Notes under the pieces: generated by a model | What the model was told of the DNA's origin: nothing | The model's database searches: none | The model's input: only the letters and a program-made list of their open reading frames with translations | Shown here: positions 13,289 through 24,751 of the stretch, in pieces | Layout: the number at the start of each line of letters is the position of its first letter | Numbering within the stretch: position 1 is the first letter of the stretch | Translations under genes and position numbers: made by a program | NCBI GenBank assembly: GCA_001600055.1 | Contig: BCIV01000015.1 | Span: 414,763-478,762, forward strand | DNA length: 64,000 bases | Direction: 5' to 3' | Origin: Filobasidium wieringae | Lineage: Eukaryota; Basidiomycota; Tremellomycetes; Filobasidiales; Filobasidiaceae

Positions 13289-14439
13289 TGCAGGATGTGT
13301 GCTATTGAGCTAGTAGGTCAAGATAGGGAAGGATACCCTAGTATGCGCTGCGATCTGGCAGGGGTGTTGGTCGATGTCGATAGCTGAAGAAGCGATACTA
13401 CCGTGCCAAGGAATTGGTTTGGTAACTGAAGTTGCCGATGATGATGTATGGGAGCTGTGCAGAGACTAAAGCGATACCGGCAATGATAGAAGGCTACGAG
13501 ATCCTAGAAGAAGCTGGTTTGTTGCACGAGTGAAGTCCTTGAGGCGTAGTAGGGCTGAAGCAATAGAGCCTGTAGGCAGTGTAGGATGTATTTGACTTGG
13601 TTCCTTCCGACGCGTTTTCGATTCCGAGAGCGGTGAGATTTCGCCTGCTGATCAAGAAGAAGCTAGGAACGCAGGCCTAGGTGTGTTTCTATATGGCAGT
13701 CTGTTCTGTAGTGTTGGAAAGATGCTGGAGTGGTGTCAGCAAAAGAGATGAATATCGATGCAGATAGGGTATTATTGATCTCTGCACTGCGCACTACACT
13801 AGCTATTAGAGCTGGATGGACGTGATTCCCCTAGAGCGCGTCTTCGGTCGATCTCAACAACAACAACAAATTTGCAACCGGACATGACGAACGTTCTGAC
13901 TATGGCCGCTTGCGGTCATGGCCGCGGCCACTCTTCGACACAGACGATTCGGCGATGGCAGCGTTCCTCGCTGCCTGCTCGACCTTGTCTAGGAATCATC
14001 GAGGCCAGGCTGAGATGCATCTGTGTTCTGTTCGAATGAAAAAGGCTCGAAACTCAAACTGACCGATCGAAATCCAAATACGCAGATAGTCCGAAGTCCC
14101 GTCCAATCGTTCCGTATCACCCGAGAACGCGCCCTGCGTCACACGCGATGCGAAGCTGATCATCTTCCGCGCTCGCTGTCTCACGTGTTTCGATAGGGGT
14201 CAATTCTCCGTATATCTGACACTTTCCGTTTCTATTTGCTGCTAACCTGGCCGCATCAATTGGGATCAGCGCCCACAGTGATATTCCAAAACATGTTCTC
14301 CGAGGATGAATCTGCGTATAGTCGACATACTGCCCAATAAGTCCGGGCAGAGTCCATATCGTAAAGATCATCGTTATAGTAATTGTACATCGACCGCGAC
14401 ATACAACGATCCAGACATAAATGTTTCCCTGATAGCTTA
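13289..14439. other. Intergenic region of about 1.15 kb
   Basis: It holds the promoter and leader of the minus-strand Cys-rich gene and the 3' flank of INCENP. A short CAA repeat occurs near 13857-13874. Several small open frames lie near 14.0-14.4 kb but none shows family features or a consistent intron structure. This gap is long for the neighbourhood, so an unrecognised noncoding RNA is possible but not supported. Confidence 0.4.
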
Positions 14440-17400
14440 CTACCAGCCTACGGCTGTATCATCTCGGTAATTCATCCTCTTCGCATATTCTAGTTTCTCC
14501 TGCTCCGTCAATCGATCCGCTCCCGTCCAATTTGCGCTACTACTTCGAGGTCGTTTCGCGATCCTTGCACCCATGAACACGTCGTCCATCTTAAACTCTG
14601 GCATTGGGCCGAAAAGACGGGCTGGGTCTACCGCGTTCTGCGTCTCGATGGCCCGTCGAAGAGCGGGAGACGCCGCCCAATCAGCGATATCTACTTCATC
14701 TTCCTCGGAATCTATACCGTAGCTGTAAAAATGAGGTAGAAGCGATATGGCATCAGACTTGGCGACGCGACCATCTCCTATTCACGACTTACTCTGAATC
14801 GATATCGGGTAACTCGATGTCCTCAGCTCGCAAGTCTTGCTCTCCACCTATATCTGTTGCCTTTACGTTCTGTGAGCTAACGGCGGCCGAGAAGACCCCA
14901 CCAGCGATTGCGGGCGTAACGGTTTTGCGATCTGGTATGATTGTGGATCCTCGAACAGGGTGATGAAGAGGTCTTTGAAGACCTGCTTGGATGGACGCCT
15001 TGGCCGGTCGCATTGGTGCAGCATTTGCCAAACTAGGCTTACTAGGTGCACCGAGCGGTCGAGATGCAAGAGTCGCGTTTGCTGGCAAATTCGCCGTTGA
15101 AGAGACTGTCATGTTAGGGATGATGGTTTTCATAATCGGATGAGGCCGTGGCACGGTAGTGGTACTTTTGCCAAGGTCGGTAGGGGCTGGTCTGTTGTTA
15201 CCCAGCTCCTTCGCCCTTACTGCACTAGGGGGAGGTCTCTTGATCTCCTTCTGGATTTGTACGCGTTCGGTCTGCTGGAGGGAAATGGTTAGATTGAGAC
15301 TCACACGATCTCAACGCGCAACGCTTACCTTGGCTTTCTTCTGGCTCGCCATCAGGATAGCCTTCTCTTTCTCGGCAGCTTCCTTTACAGCAAGACCTTT
15401 CTCGTATCCCTCCCTTCGTTTCCTATCTTGCTCTTCTTTTAATTTCTTCAACCGTTCTTGTCTGATCATCTTCTCCTTGCGCTCTGCCTCTTGTTCCGCC
15501 TTTTCTCTTGCTGCGCGTTCCCTCGCTTCATCCCGTTTACGCTGGTCACGGGCTTCTTGCTTTGCAGCTCGACCGGCTGCCAAGGCCGCTTCCTATCAAT
15601 CATAACGGATCAGAATGCTATGCACCTTATATTAAATCCTGCAACTCACTTTTTCGCGGGCCTGCTGAGCCTTCATGATACTATCGATTTGTCCAATGAC
15701 CGGCCGTTGGCCATCGACCTTCCTAGCGATACTGGAAGATAGCATCATGCTCTTCTGAGCCGTGGATTTCGTCAGCGAAGTTGTTTCTTGCTTGGTAAAT
15801 CGTCCCTGAGGCTATAAACGGTAAGAACATCAGACTGACCGTTATAAGTGGATATATTTCCACCACTTACTTTATCTCTTGAGAAACCCTGCTGCTGCAG
15901 CTCCGGCGAAGTCGCACGGCTGTCTATGTCTTCGTCGCAGGCGTCACTCAATCTCAAGCCTTTAGCTAATATGGCTACTGCTGCCGCCAGATCCTCCCGA
16001 TCTTCCTCCGCTTCCTGGACCTCTTCCTCCTCGGACTCCTCAGTCTCTGCTGCGTCCGACTCGTCACTGTTGTCATCGTCGTCTACCCTGACAGCAGTCG
16101 ACACGGACAACCCTGAACTAGGGCCCGGCTGAGCGTTGCCAGGCTTGAGCGGAGGCATTCGATATTGGGTCGCAGGCGTAGGCTGAACTGGAGTGGTCGT
16201 GGCTCTGGCTTTTGGTTGCTCGACCTTCTTACATTCAGGGGTAGTCGGGGGGGTCGAAGTTCGCTTGTCAAGGGTGATATTCTCTATAGGCAAAGCATCC
16301 AATGGCTTATTCTTGACCTCCATAGGAAGGAACTCTCGTGTTGGACTTGTCTTCAATTGGTTATTCGATGTTATCTGGCTAAGTTTGGAAGGAGATCGGT
16401 GTGCTTGCAGGACATAGCTGCCTGGCATTTGTGCGGTAGGAGGCGAAATCATGGGTGTCGTAGACTCAGCTGCTAGCATACTATGCTTGGTCTTGCGAGG
16501 GGTAGAATATGGCACATGATCTTCAAGGATCGGTAGCTGAGGCGGGATAGCGTCGAGTATAGCAGCCAGGTCACTTGGAACAGAGGGGTACATTCGAGCT
16601 GAAACCAGCGGATTGATCTCTGCGTCAACGATCACCTCGTCCAGAACGGTCTTCACTTCGCTTGATGTCTCTGGACTAGACTGTTCAACAGCTTGCACAA
16701 CAATCTGGTTTGCACGACTGGTGGCTGCAGGGGATGCAGTGTCCACCAAGGCAGCCGGTATTGTGGCAGGCCTCATATCGTTCGCTCGATTGTCTGGCTG
16801 GTCAAATTCTTGCTCATCTGCCTCTGGAGAGATGTCGTCGTCCGACACATTGCCAACCTTTTCCTTGGCGGTGGTCATGCTGCCTAGATCATTCCTCGTC
16901 AACGTGATTGGTCCAAGCTCGTCTTTAGGCGTCATCGCCTCGTCTCGAAGGAAGAACCCGCCCAAGGTACTTCGCAAGGGGTTCCATCCCAGCATGTTGC
17001 TTGCTAGTCCATTTGTAGCTTGAGGGACACTTCCCAAAGTTGTACGGGAGGTCGAAACTGCCAATGAAGCGGCCGCCTTCTTCTCCTCCAGATCGGCAAT
17101 CATCCGGGCTAGTTTGCTCTGCGGTATGTTCTCGGCGGTGGATTGTCCCAGAGCGGTCGTGAGAGCATGGTTGGAGTGCTTTGAACCTGGTTGATTATCG
17201 GGTATCTGTCTTCCACTGAGACTCGGCAATCCCTTGCGATCAGGTCCTTCGGCCTGCTCATCTTTATTCTCCTCTTCCTCGTCTTCCTCCTCCGGATCGT
17301 GTCCGAACTCACTCTTCTTCCTAAGCGCATTTCCAGCCATACTCTTCCTCATCCCTTGTTCGCCTCCTGCATTCGCCATGGCCTGCCTCAACCAGGAACT

Positions 17401-18901
17401 TCGAACCCCTGGACCGCTTTGACTGTTCTGAGCTGGGGCCGACTTCTTCTGGCTTTCGGTTGCAGAGATTGCAAGAGGTCGAAGAGAGACTGGAGCAGGC
17501 GTAGCCAGCGCTGCAGAGTTTGGTGCCTGAGTTGTGGGCATGGGTAGACTAGCTACCTCGCCACGGATCGATTCGAGGTGTTTGACGGTTTCCCCTTGTT
17601 TGTCGGACGGAGACTTTCCTACCGTTGTCAGTCTCTTCTGACCACCTAGACTTTTACCCCTCAAGGGATCCCTGGATGGTAACGCTGCAAAAGCGACGGA
17701 GGAGGGGGAGAAGATGGTCTTGACGATACCGACTTCGCCCAGCCTATCACTAGTAGCGGCTGATTTACGAGGCGGCGTCTCTGCGTCCCGTAGAGGCACA
17801 ATGAATTCGGTTTGCCTGGACTGTGTCGATGAACGAGATTCATCACTATCAACAGCCAATGCCAACTTTTGGCTGACGATGTTCTCGCTCGACCTTTCCA
17901 CTTCCATGCTGGCTCCTTCAGACTTGGCGACGGGAGAGAGCATATTCGCGTCCTCTACCGCAGGATGCTCGATTTCCATCGATTTGGCCGGACTTCCAAT
18001 CTGAATGTGTCGCATGGTTGATTCCATCGCAGAGATCTCTCGGTCCGTTTGGTCGACTGAAGGTGTAACCAGACTGCTAGTCTGCTGAGGGATGACGCAG
18101 GGTTCGCCGAGGACGACAGAAGCATTTTGAGTGGAGGGTGTCAGAATAGAAGGAGTCTCGCTCCTTTGCTTTGCGTCTTGACCAGAAATGGCATGCGTGC
18201 CAGTCGCCGGAGTAGATACCACTTCATCCTCTCTTATTGAAGAAGCTAACGGACTTTCCTGTTGTTGCGCATACGCGCCGATGGAGGGTAACGCTATGAT
18301 CGGTTCGACGAGGAATGGGTTCTCATCTGCTGTCATCGGTATTTGTGACTGTGGCGTCTTCTTCTGGCTAGAACTCTTTGAGGGAGAATCGATAGCGAAC
18401 AGGAGCGATTTTGGCTTGGACTGATCGTCATCAAATCGATATTAAAAGGTTGTACCAGTAAGCCATGTAAGATCACTCACACGCTCCATACTATAGTCAT
18501 TCTCTTCTTCTACCTCCATCAGATCTAGATTGGCCAATCTAACGCGAGCTTCTCGTTGTTTCTCCTTGGCAATAGCGGTTCGAGTTTCCTTCGCTGTTCT
18601 AGGTGTCTTTGAAGGGGTTTTAAGAATTTGTGCCAGATTAGCGCTATGAGTTTCAAGAACATGTGGTCAGTAAGGCTACACGTGTATGTAGCAGATATAC
18701 TGACCTTGCTCCAGCTCGTCCAGCTTTGGCAATCCTTTCTACATTTGCCATATAATCTTCAAGCCAGTCGTACCCCTTAACTTGAATCAGGTCATCTAGC
18801 CCAGATAAAGCAGAATCGGCCTGGCTGTCGATAACCCCTTGAAGTCTGAATGTATACGGAGTGTATACGTGGCCGGGCATTCCAGCGCATATTGCTGTCA
18901 T
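14440..18901 (-). CDS. SLI15: Inner centromere protein INCENP/Sli15, chromosomal passenger complex scaffold
   Basis: Exons (complement): 18705-18901, 18481-18643, 15871-18420, 15650-15811, 15329-15592, 14793-15274, 14440-14722; 1366 aa. INCENP scaffolds Aurora B, Survivin and Borealin. The N-terminus has GYDWLEDYMANVERIAK, like the helix that binds the other passenger proteins. A large disordered Ser/Thr/Pro region follows. A highly charged single-helix segment near 1035-1125 is rich in KREEA-type residues (RKRDEARERAAREKAE). The IN-box that activates Aurora B is near 1278-1320: DIADWAASPALRRAIE, then LFGPMPEFKMDDVF. The start is the least certain part; ATG 18901 and ATG 18880 are both in frame. 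Head-to-head with haspin. Confidence 0.9.
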
Positions 18902-19343
18902 TATAGCTAACTCGCTGACCTGCTGCTGACTTGCTAACTTGATAATGTCCGTTGTTTTGATTGTTGTGATCTCGTTGACAGTAGTGTTCAAAACGTTCAA
19001 AGGACCGTAAAAATATTCATCTGTCCCGTGTCGTTTGTACCAGAATCTTGATGCAGTAGTAAGCTGTGCCCCAAATTTGGTCTGTAGTATGGATGATTCG
19101 GTGCGATGCAGTCAACAAGTGTCTAGCACAACGAATTTGCAGGGTGATAACGCTCTAGAGCCATTGAGTGTTGTATGTTGTTCTCGGTCACGTGACCTCG
19201 AAGTTGAGTGACTTTCCACCCTCTCGCTCACATCAATAACAAAAACAAATCGACATCATCCTTTATCGTGATCGTTGTCAACTTCGAGCTTCAGATCATC
19301 AGTGCACGGATCGGAACGGTCACTGACCCGCATTATCTCTACC
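18902..19343. promoter_or_regulatory. Shared INCENP-haspin bidirectional promoter region
   Basis: This is 442 bp between two divergent start codons. It contains a perfect 12-bp palindrome, GGTCACGTGACC, at 19186-19197 with a CACGTG core (an E-box-like bHLH site) placed roughly 150 bp from the haspin ATG. That a bHLH factor binds it is inference. The haspin-side leader is CA-rich with AAAAACAAA near 19241-19249. Confidence 0.6.
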
Positions 19344-21982
19344 ATGTTGACCGCTCATACTCGGAAAGTGAAAACGTATGGAAAAAGTAATACGGTAAGC
19401 CGAGCTGAAATCCTCCGGTTCCGGAAACTTATGCTTGAAATGGTAACAGCGAGTGGTCAACGACCGCAAAGCTTTCAGCGGCGTAGTATCACCAAGTAAG
19501 AACGCTATTTCCATATTTACGGATTCGGAAAACGAGGAGAATGAGACTGTAGACAGGCAGCTGCCCTCTAAACAGCCGGGGCGGATACGACAGAAGGAGA
19601 ACGTGCCTTTGAGACAGAAAGTGGCCCTGCGCCCAAGCAACATCAACGGTATCAATCCTAGTCCACAAGACGAAGAGAATCAAAAAAAGAAGCCACTCTT
19701 GCCTTCTCGTGTCGTCGCCGCTAAAGCTATCAAAGCACCCCTCGTACCAAGACGTATGCCTGTCGAATCAGGACAACGCAGCAACATCCGATCAGAAGCC
19801 CCTGTATCGTCAAGCTCAGCCAGTTCATTCCAGAGCACCTTTAGTTCTTCCACTAGCGGTTTTGTTACTGCCGACGATGGGATCATCGAAGAAGATATCT
19901 ATCCGACTACTGTCCACAGCAATAGTTTGACGAGCGGGACCGGCAGCTTGGAATTGCGGGACGAGGCAGAAGCTATCATCGACTTGACAGCCAAGGCCAA
20001 GGTCATCACTCTGATAGATTCGGAAACAGAAGAGGAGGTTATTCAGCCTAGAAGAAAGAAAGCAGGAACGAGAAAAGTAGTCACTAAAGGAAAGATCGAT
20101 TCTGGGCGCTCATCCGTACTCCAGCCGGAGCATGTCTCGGTCACTCGCATCAGAGCACCGAAGAAGGCTCATCGGGTAGTGGAATCGCCAGAAACCAGTG
20201 AGCGAAGCAATGCAACGGTCGTGATACTAGGAGAGGTAGACGAGGACGAGAATGAACCGCTTACGAGTGGAAATTCAGGTGGGAGGAATCAAGACGTGCA
20301 GCGAAGCGAGAAGAATCTTGTTGAAGATGTCGTTGAGGGAGCTTCCGTGTCTAGACAAGAACTGGAAGATCTGACCATCACACCAGCTACCGTTCGAGCT
20401 CCCTCCAGCCCTCTACAGTCGCTCTTAACGCTTTGTGAACAATCCACCCCCTATCCTTTCTCTGACTTCATAGTCTCCAACGACTTCACCTGTAAGCCAA
20501 GCGGAAGCGGACGAAGCAGCACATCAAGGAGATCCAGCAACCAGTTCCGTAAGGTGGGGGAGGCAAGTTACTCCGAGGTGTTTGCTGTGCGAAACGGCGA
20601 TGATACGGTCATAGAGCCAGCGACTCGACCACCGAGACGGGGTACTAGAGGCAAAGATCAAGCTCCACCAATTGCGCTTAACCATGCCAGCTTAGGAAGC
20701 TTGGACGAAATTGTCCTCAAGGTAGTTCCCCTTCGCTCCACTATGGGAACGTCAGGGAGGAGCAATCTCGGATCAATCAGGAGCGATGGAGACAGTGAGG
20801 AGACCATCGCGTTCTCAACGATCTGCGACATCAAGAGGGAGATTGAGATCACCAAAGCGATGAGTCAAGTCAGCGAGGGGTTCGTCAATTACTATGGGTG
20901 GGTCGAAACTCCGGAATACACTCTCTTGAGCATTAAACTGACTGGGAACGCTCCTATTTGCAGAGCTTTCATTGTGAAAGGTGAATATCCAGAAGTACTG
21001 CTGAAATCATGGGACGATTTCGAAAATGAGAAGGGCTCGCAGAGCATTCGACCGGGTCAGTATATATGCTCCCACACATATCATGCCCAACAAGCTCATC
21101 TCTCTCCTTAATGCATGCAGATTGCTTGGGCGAGACGCAACTGTACGCGTTGATCGTTCTCGAGAACGCAGGAATCGACCTAGAATCATTTGTGTTCGAC
21201 AAGAAGACAGGATGGAGGCAAGCATGGGATACTGTCCTACAGGTGATGCAGACACTGGAACAGGGAGAGGTGAAGGCTAAATTTGAGGTACGATAGAAAA
21301 TCAGCCGAACGGTTGCTTGATTTTTTCGCTAACATGCTACGGGTTCATACAGCATCGTGATCTACATGAGGGTCAGGTTCTGGTCAAACCGAAGGCATAC
21401 CAAAACTTAGACCCCGCTAAGAAGGCAACAATAGAATCAGATTATGCTGGGCTGAAGGCAACCATCGTTGACTTCGGGCTGTCTCGCGTTGATCTGACTG
21501 CTCCCGACTCGCCCAATAAGGAGGTCTATTCCACTCCAATCCCGGAAGACGTGTTTGAAGGTGCAGGGGAACAGTGGGACGTATATCGAGATATCAGAGA
21601 TTTAGTGATGTCGGAAGGCAAAGGAGACTGGGCAGTGTATCTGCCGATAACAAATCTCCTGTGGCTGAAGCATCTCATCCGGGTCCTGCTCTATTCCACC
21701 CCTAGTCTTAAGAAACCCAAGATCATAACAACCGTCCGGGCGACGGCTTCTCGGGCAGCTACCCGCTCTTCCGGCCCACCAGCAGCAAAAGTCCAAACCG
21801 ACCAAGAGTATGAAAAATATTACAAAGGGTTATTGAATCTAGAGACCCGCTTGCAAGAGATACTGGGTGGAGCTGTTGGCAAGCCCCGGCTTCGTCAGAA
21901 GCCGAAAGATACCAGGAAGGATTTGACTCGCTCGGGCGTGACGATGAAGGGGATGATTGACTTCGCTCGAAGCTCGGATTAG
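19344..21982 (+). CDS. Haspin-family histone H3 Thr3 kinase
   Basis: Exons 19344-19394, 19450-21055, 21121-21287, 21353-21982; 817 aa. The N-terminus KTYGKSNTRVV is a common fungal haspin start, followed by about 360 disordered residues. The kinase domain runs from about 383: FRKVGEASYSEVFAV (glycine loop), DEIVLKVVPL (ATP lysine near 439), FEHRDLHEGQVLV (catalytic loop, 608-619), IVDFGLSRVD (metal-binding loop near 645) and EQWDVYRDIRDLV. The order and the FEHRDLH block are haspin-specific. The catalytic loop carries E-G-Q where animal haspins have W-G-N, and DFG where they have DYT. It probably phosphorylates H3T3 on mitotic chromatin to position the passenger complex. Divergent from INCENP. 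Confidence 0.92.
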
Positions 21983-22136
21983 TAATGATCCGTCTTGTTC
22001 AGACCAATTGTATGCAAGTACGAATGAGCCTATCATATATTTCCTTACACACAATATGCTACACGATCGAGATACCGTTCTTTCTCACAGACACAAGCGC
22101 TTGCAGTCCCTTGATCCTGACTAAAGCGTTGTCTAC

Positions 22137-24424
22137 CTATTGAAGAATCTCTTTCATAGCCCATTCAACGGTGCCTGCTGTGAATCTAGTGCCCGCTCGC
22201 TCCGGCACTTTGATGGGAACTATGCCCAACGTCTATCGAGAGCAACGGAACGAATGAGATTTGATCAACCGTATTGAAGGGAGACGAAATACTCACCATT
22301 AATTGCAACTCGTCAACCTCAACCCTACCGCCTTCCAGATATATCAAATGCGTTATGAGTCTGTTGTGCGCGTATAACCGGGATGACTTTGATCTGATTC
22401 CTGTCCTTACACGTAGTTGCGTGTCTTGTTTGGTCTTGTTGGTAGCGTTATTTAAACTGTCGACGATGGCTTGTACATAATCTAGAGCTGTATATCCAGC
22501 AGTTTCTCTGTCGTTGTCACAATTGACTAGAATGGTTTCGGTCAGCTGCAAATTCGTTGTTTCATTTGCAGCATGGGAAAGAGCGTACGCAGTAGGACCT
22601 TGACCTTTAGAGATTTCGACCTAGCAACGGCCGATCCGACGCCCTTCAACGCTAAGCATGGCACGATGCTGGTCCAGAGACTTCCACAACTATATACCAG
22701 AACCTGTTTGGTTGCCAGGTTCTGGAGCATCTCACTGTTCGGATCGGGCTTGATCTCTTGCCCGTAGTCATTGATGTAAAAGACGCCTTTTGCAAGAGCG
22801 ATACTCAGTGACACGAGACAGGAAAGTATAACGCGTTGGGCATCGAGTCCGCTCACGTTGAATTCGCGAAGGAAGTGGCACCTCGGCCGTTCCTTTGGTA
22901 TATAACGCGTTTGAGTCTACCTCCTCGTGAGCGACTTCTTCTGTGATCGTTCGAGTTCGTCCATCAGACGCTGGCTTTGACGTTATGGTGCCTTTCCGTG
23001 CCAATTCCTCTTTCGCGAGCGCCATCGTCAAAGGGGATTCTCTCCAAGGGGAACCCTGATGAGCGAGCATTCTAGTAGGCGTTTCTGATTGCCTCAGTTC
23101 AGACGCCGTCGCCGATGTGGAGACAAGTGACGAGGAGTAATCGATATCAGTACTGATATCGTTTTCCTCGTCGTTCGATGAGGAGGATTCCGATGAAGAT
23201 GAATCTGCTGTTGAGAAAGACATCGAGTCCTTCCTCCTGTGGGACCGTTTTGTTGCTGGTGGACCTCTACTAGAGGAGCCAAAATTGGCGACATGGGTCA
23301 AGGTCGGAGCTGGGTGAGAGATTTCGCACCTGGTCGAGCATTATAGTCAGGTTTAGGTCGTATCGCTCGGGTGGGTCAACGTACTGGCCAGTAATTACGA
23401 AGCCGTTCTCCTGATTCGATTATAAGAACCAAGTGACCTGAATAAACTCTCAGTCCGACTCACTAGGCGAGCGGCTATGGTGATTCTTTCTATGGGGACA
23501 GTTGTTAGGTTTGCTGCCGTTGAAGATTCGGAAAACAGACACTCACGGTTGGTCAATATTACTGGCAGTACCGTTCCGGCCTTTTGTGAGTCTGATACAG
23601 CTCGAAACATGAAGATCGCTCCAGGTAGACCACCTAGCATATCACGTGCGGCGGCCAGAAAGGCGTTCCCAACAGAGCAGTTTCGGAAAGAGAAATGTTT
23701 GTGTGACCGCTTGAGAATGAGGGTATTGAAATGGACCAGGAAGGCTAAGCAGGCGAAATTTCCTCTCGTCGACAAAATCTATATGGGATGGTTGTGAAAC
23801 AAGAACTTACATCTTATACACTCCCTTCTATCAGCTGGGACACCGGTCCAAAGGGAACTCTTTCCTTCTACCAGATCAGCCCACATTCCCTTGGCCTGGT
23901 TCTCGGTACAGTTGGTTGGGAACCGATGTGCAAAAAGATCATGAACTGCTTGCGTTCCTGCTGTGGCCCCCTCTGGCAAGTGATCTAAAGCGAGTGGGTC
24001 GTCCGACAAGGTAGGAATGAGTCTGATGAGACGAGACCTGATATCACCTATCGCCGGGCCTCCCAGCACTCGAAGGATTTCCGAACTGCTACCCCCGTCA
24101 TCACTGACTAGGGCGTATGGTGTATCAGAACTCCCTGCCGTGTGTTGTCTCGAGCGATGACGTCTCACCGGGTAGTACGAATGCACAATCCTTCCCAAAT
24201 GCATGCACAAAGTCATTGGCCGCGGTCCCTCCGGAAACTACAACATAGCTTGGAATGCGGTCGTTTTGGCGTTCGAAAGAAGTAGCATCTTGTGTCATTT
24301 CGTATACATTCTGAGGGCTGTTCAATTGCACCTCTATGGGTACTTCCTTCGGGAACGTAGAGCCTCGATGTGGGGACATGCTATATCTTTGCATATTTTG
24401 CAAAGAGGTAGCTAGACTGTCCAT
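22137..24424 (-). CDS. CofD/UPF0052 (YvcK-like) family protein
   Basis: Exons (complement): 24169-24424, 23811-24107, 23547-23744, 23464-23489, 23385-23410, 22857-23329, 22589-22786, 22297-22526, 22137-22232; 599 aa. Family blocks occur in order: SYVVVSGGTAANDFV, PVSDDGGSSSEILR, VLGGPAIGDIRSRLIRL, RSFLVHFNTLILKRSHKHFS, FYINDYGQEIKPDPNS, YSCGSLWTSIVPCLALKGVG, LLNCDNDRETAGYTA and TLGIVPIKVPERAG. Bacterial relatives are the gluconeogenesis factor YvcK and the 2-phospho-L-lactate transferase CofD; the role of the fungal members is not established. A Ser-rich insert (SSSSESSSSNDEE) sits near residues 305-325 and is absent from bacterial relatives. Two successive exons are only 26 nt each. Convergent with haspin. 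Confidence 0.88.
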
Positions 24425-24646
24425 TGTCGTGTCGTGTCGCAACACTCAGTGGTTCGACTTCTGCGCTATGTCCAGCGTTGTGTTCGAGGCTATGGTCAAT
24501 CGCAGCTTGTGAGTTGGCGATAGGCAGAAGGGTTCACGACTGGATATGTGGTAGGAGATGTGCATCCGGTCGCAAGGAGGATACTGCCGGAAGCCGGTGT
24601 TTTCGTGGGTTATTATATTGTTTTGTAGCATCATAAAAAACGAATC

Positions 24647-24730
24647 TTCTGCGTAGCACAGTGGTAGTTGCACCGAGCTGTTAGATAACTTGCAACTCGG
24701 GGGTCCGAGGTTCGAAACCTCGCGTGGAAG
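24647..24730 (+). tRNA. tRNA-Asn (anticodon GTT) with an 11-nt intron
   Basis: The cloverleaf is complete. The 7-bp acceptor stem pairs TTCTGCG with CGTGGAA, with two G-T pairs. The A box is TAGCACAGTGGT and the B box is GGTTCGAAACC. The anticodon stem is CCGAG/CTCGG and the T stem CGAGG/CCTCG with loop TTCGAAA. Removing the canonical 37/38 intron (24679-24690 region, GATAACTTGCA) leaves loop CTGTTAA with anticodon GTT and a mature length of 73 nt. The discriminator base is G. Confidence 0.88.
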
Positions 24731-24746
24731 AACTGTGAATGGAGGG

Positions 24747-24751
24747 TTTTT
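24747..24751 (+). terminator. RNA polymerase III T-run terminator
   Basis: Five T residues on the plus strand start 17 nt after the tRNA-Asn discriminator base, the usual arrangement for Pol III termination. Confidence 0.65.

Noticed and set aside
15848..17852. Several 60-140-codon plus-strand open frames inside the INCENP gene
   Set aside because: They are antisense to the Ser/Thr/Pro-rich INCENP exon 3 and have biased composition caused by the coding strand.
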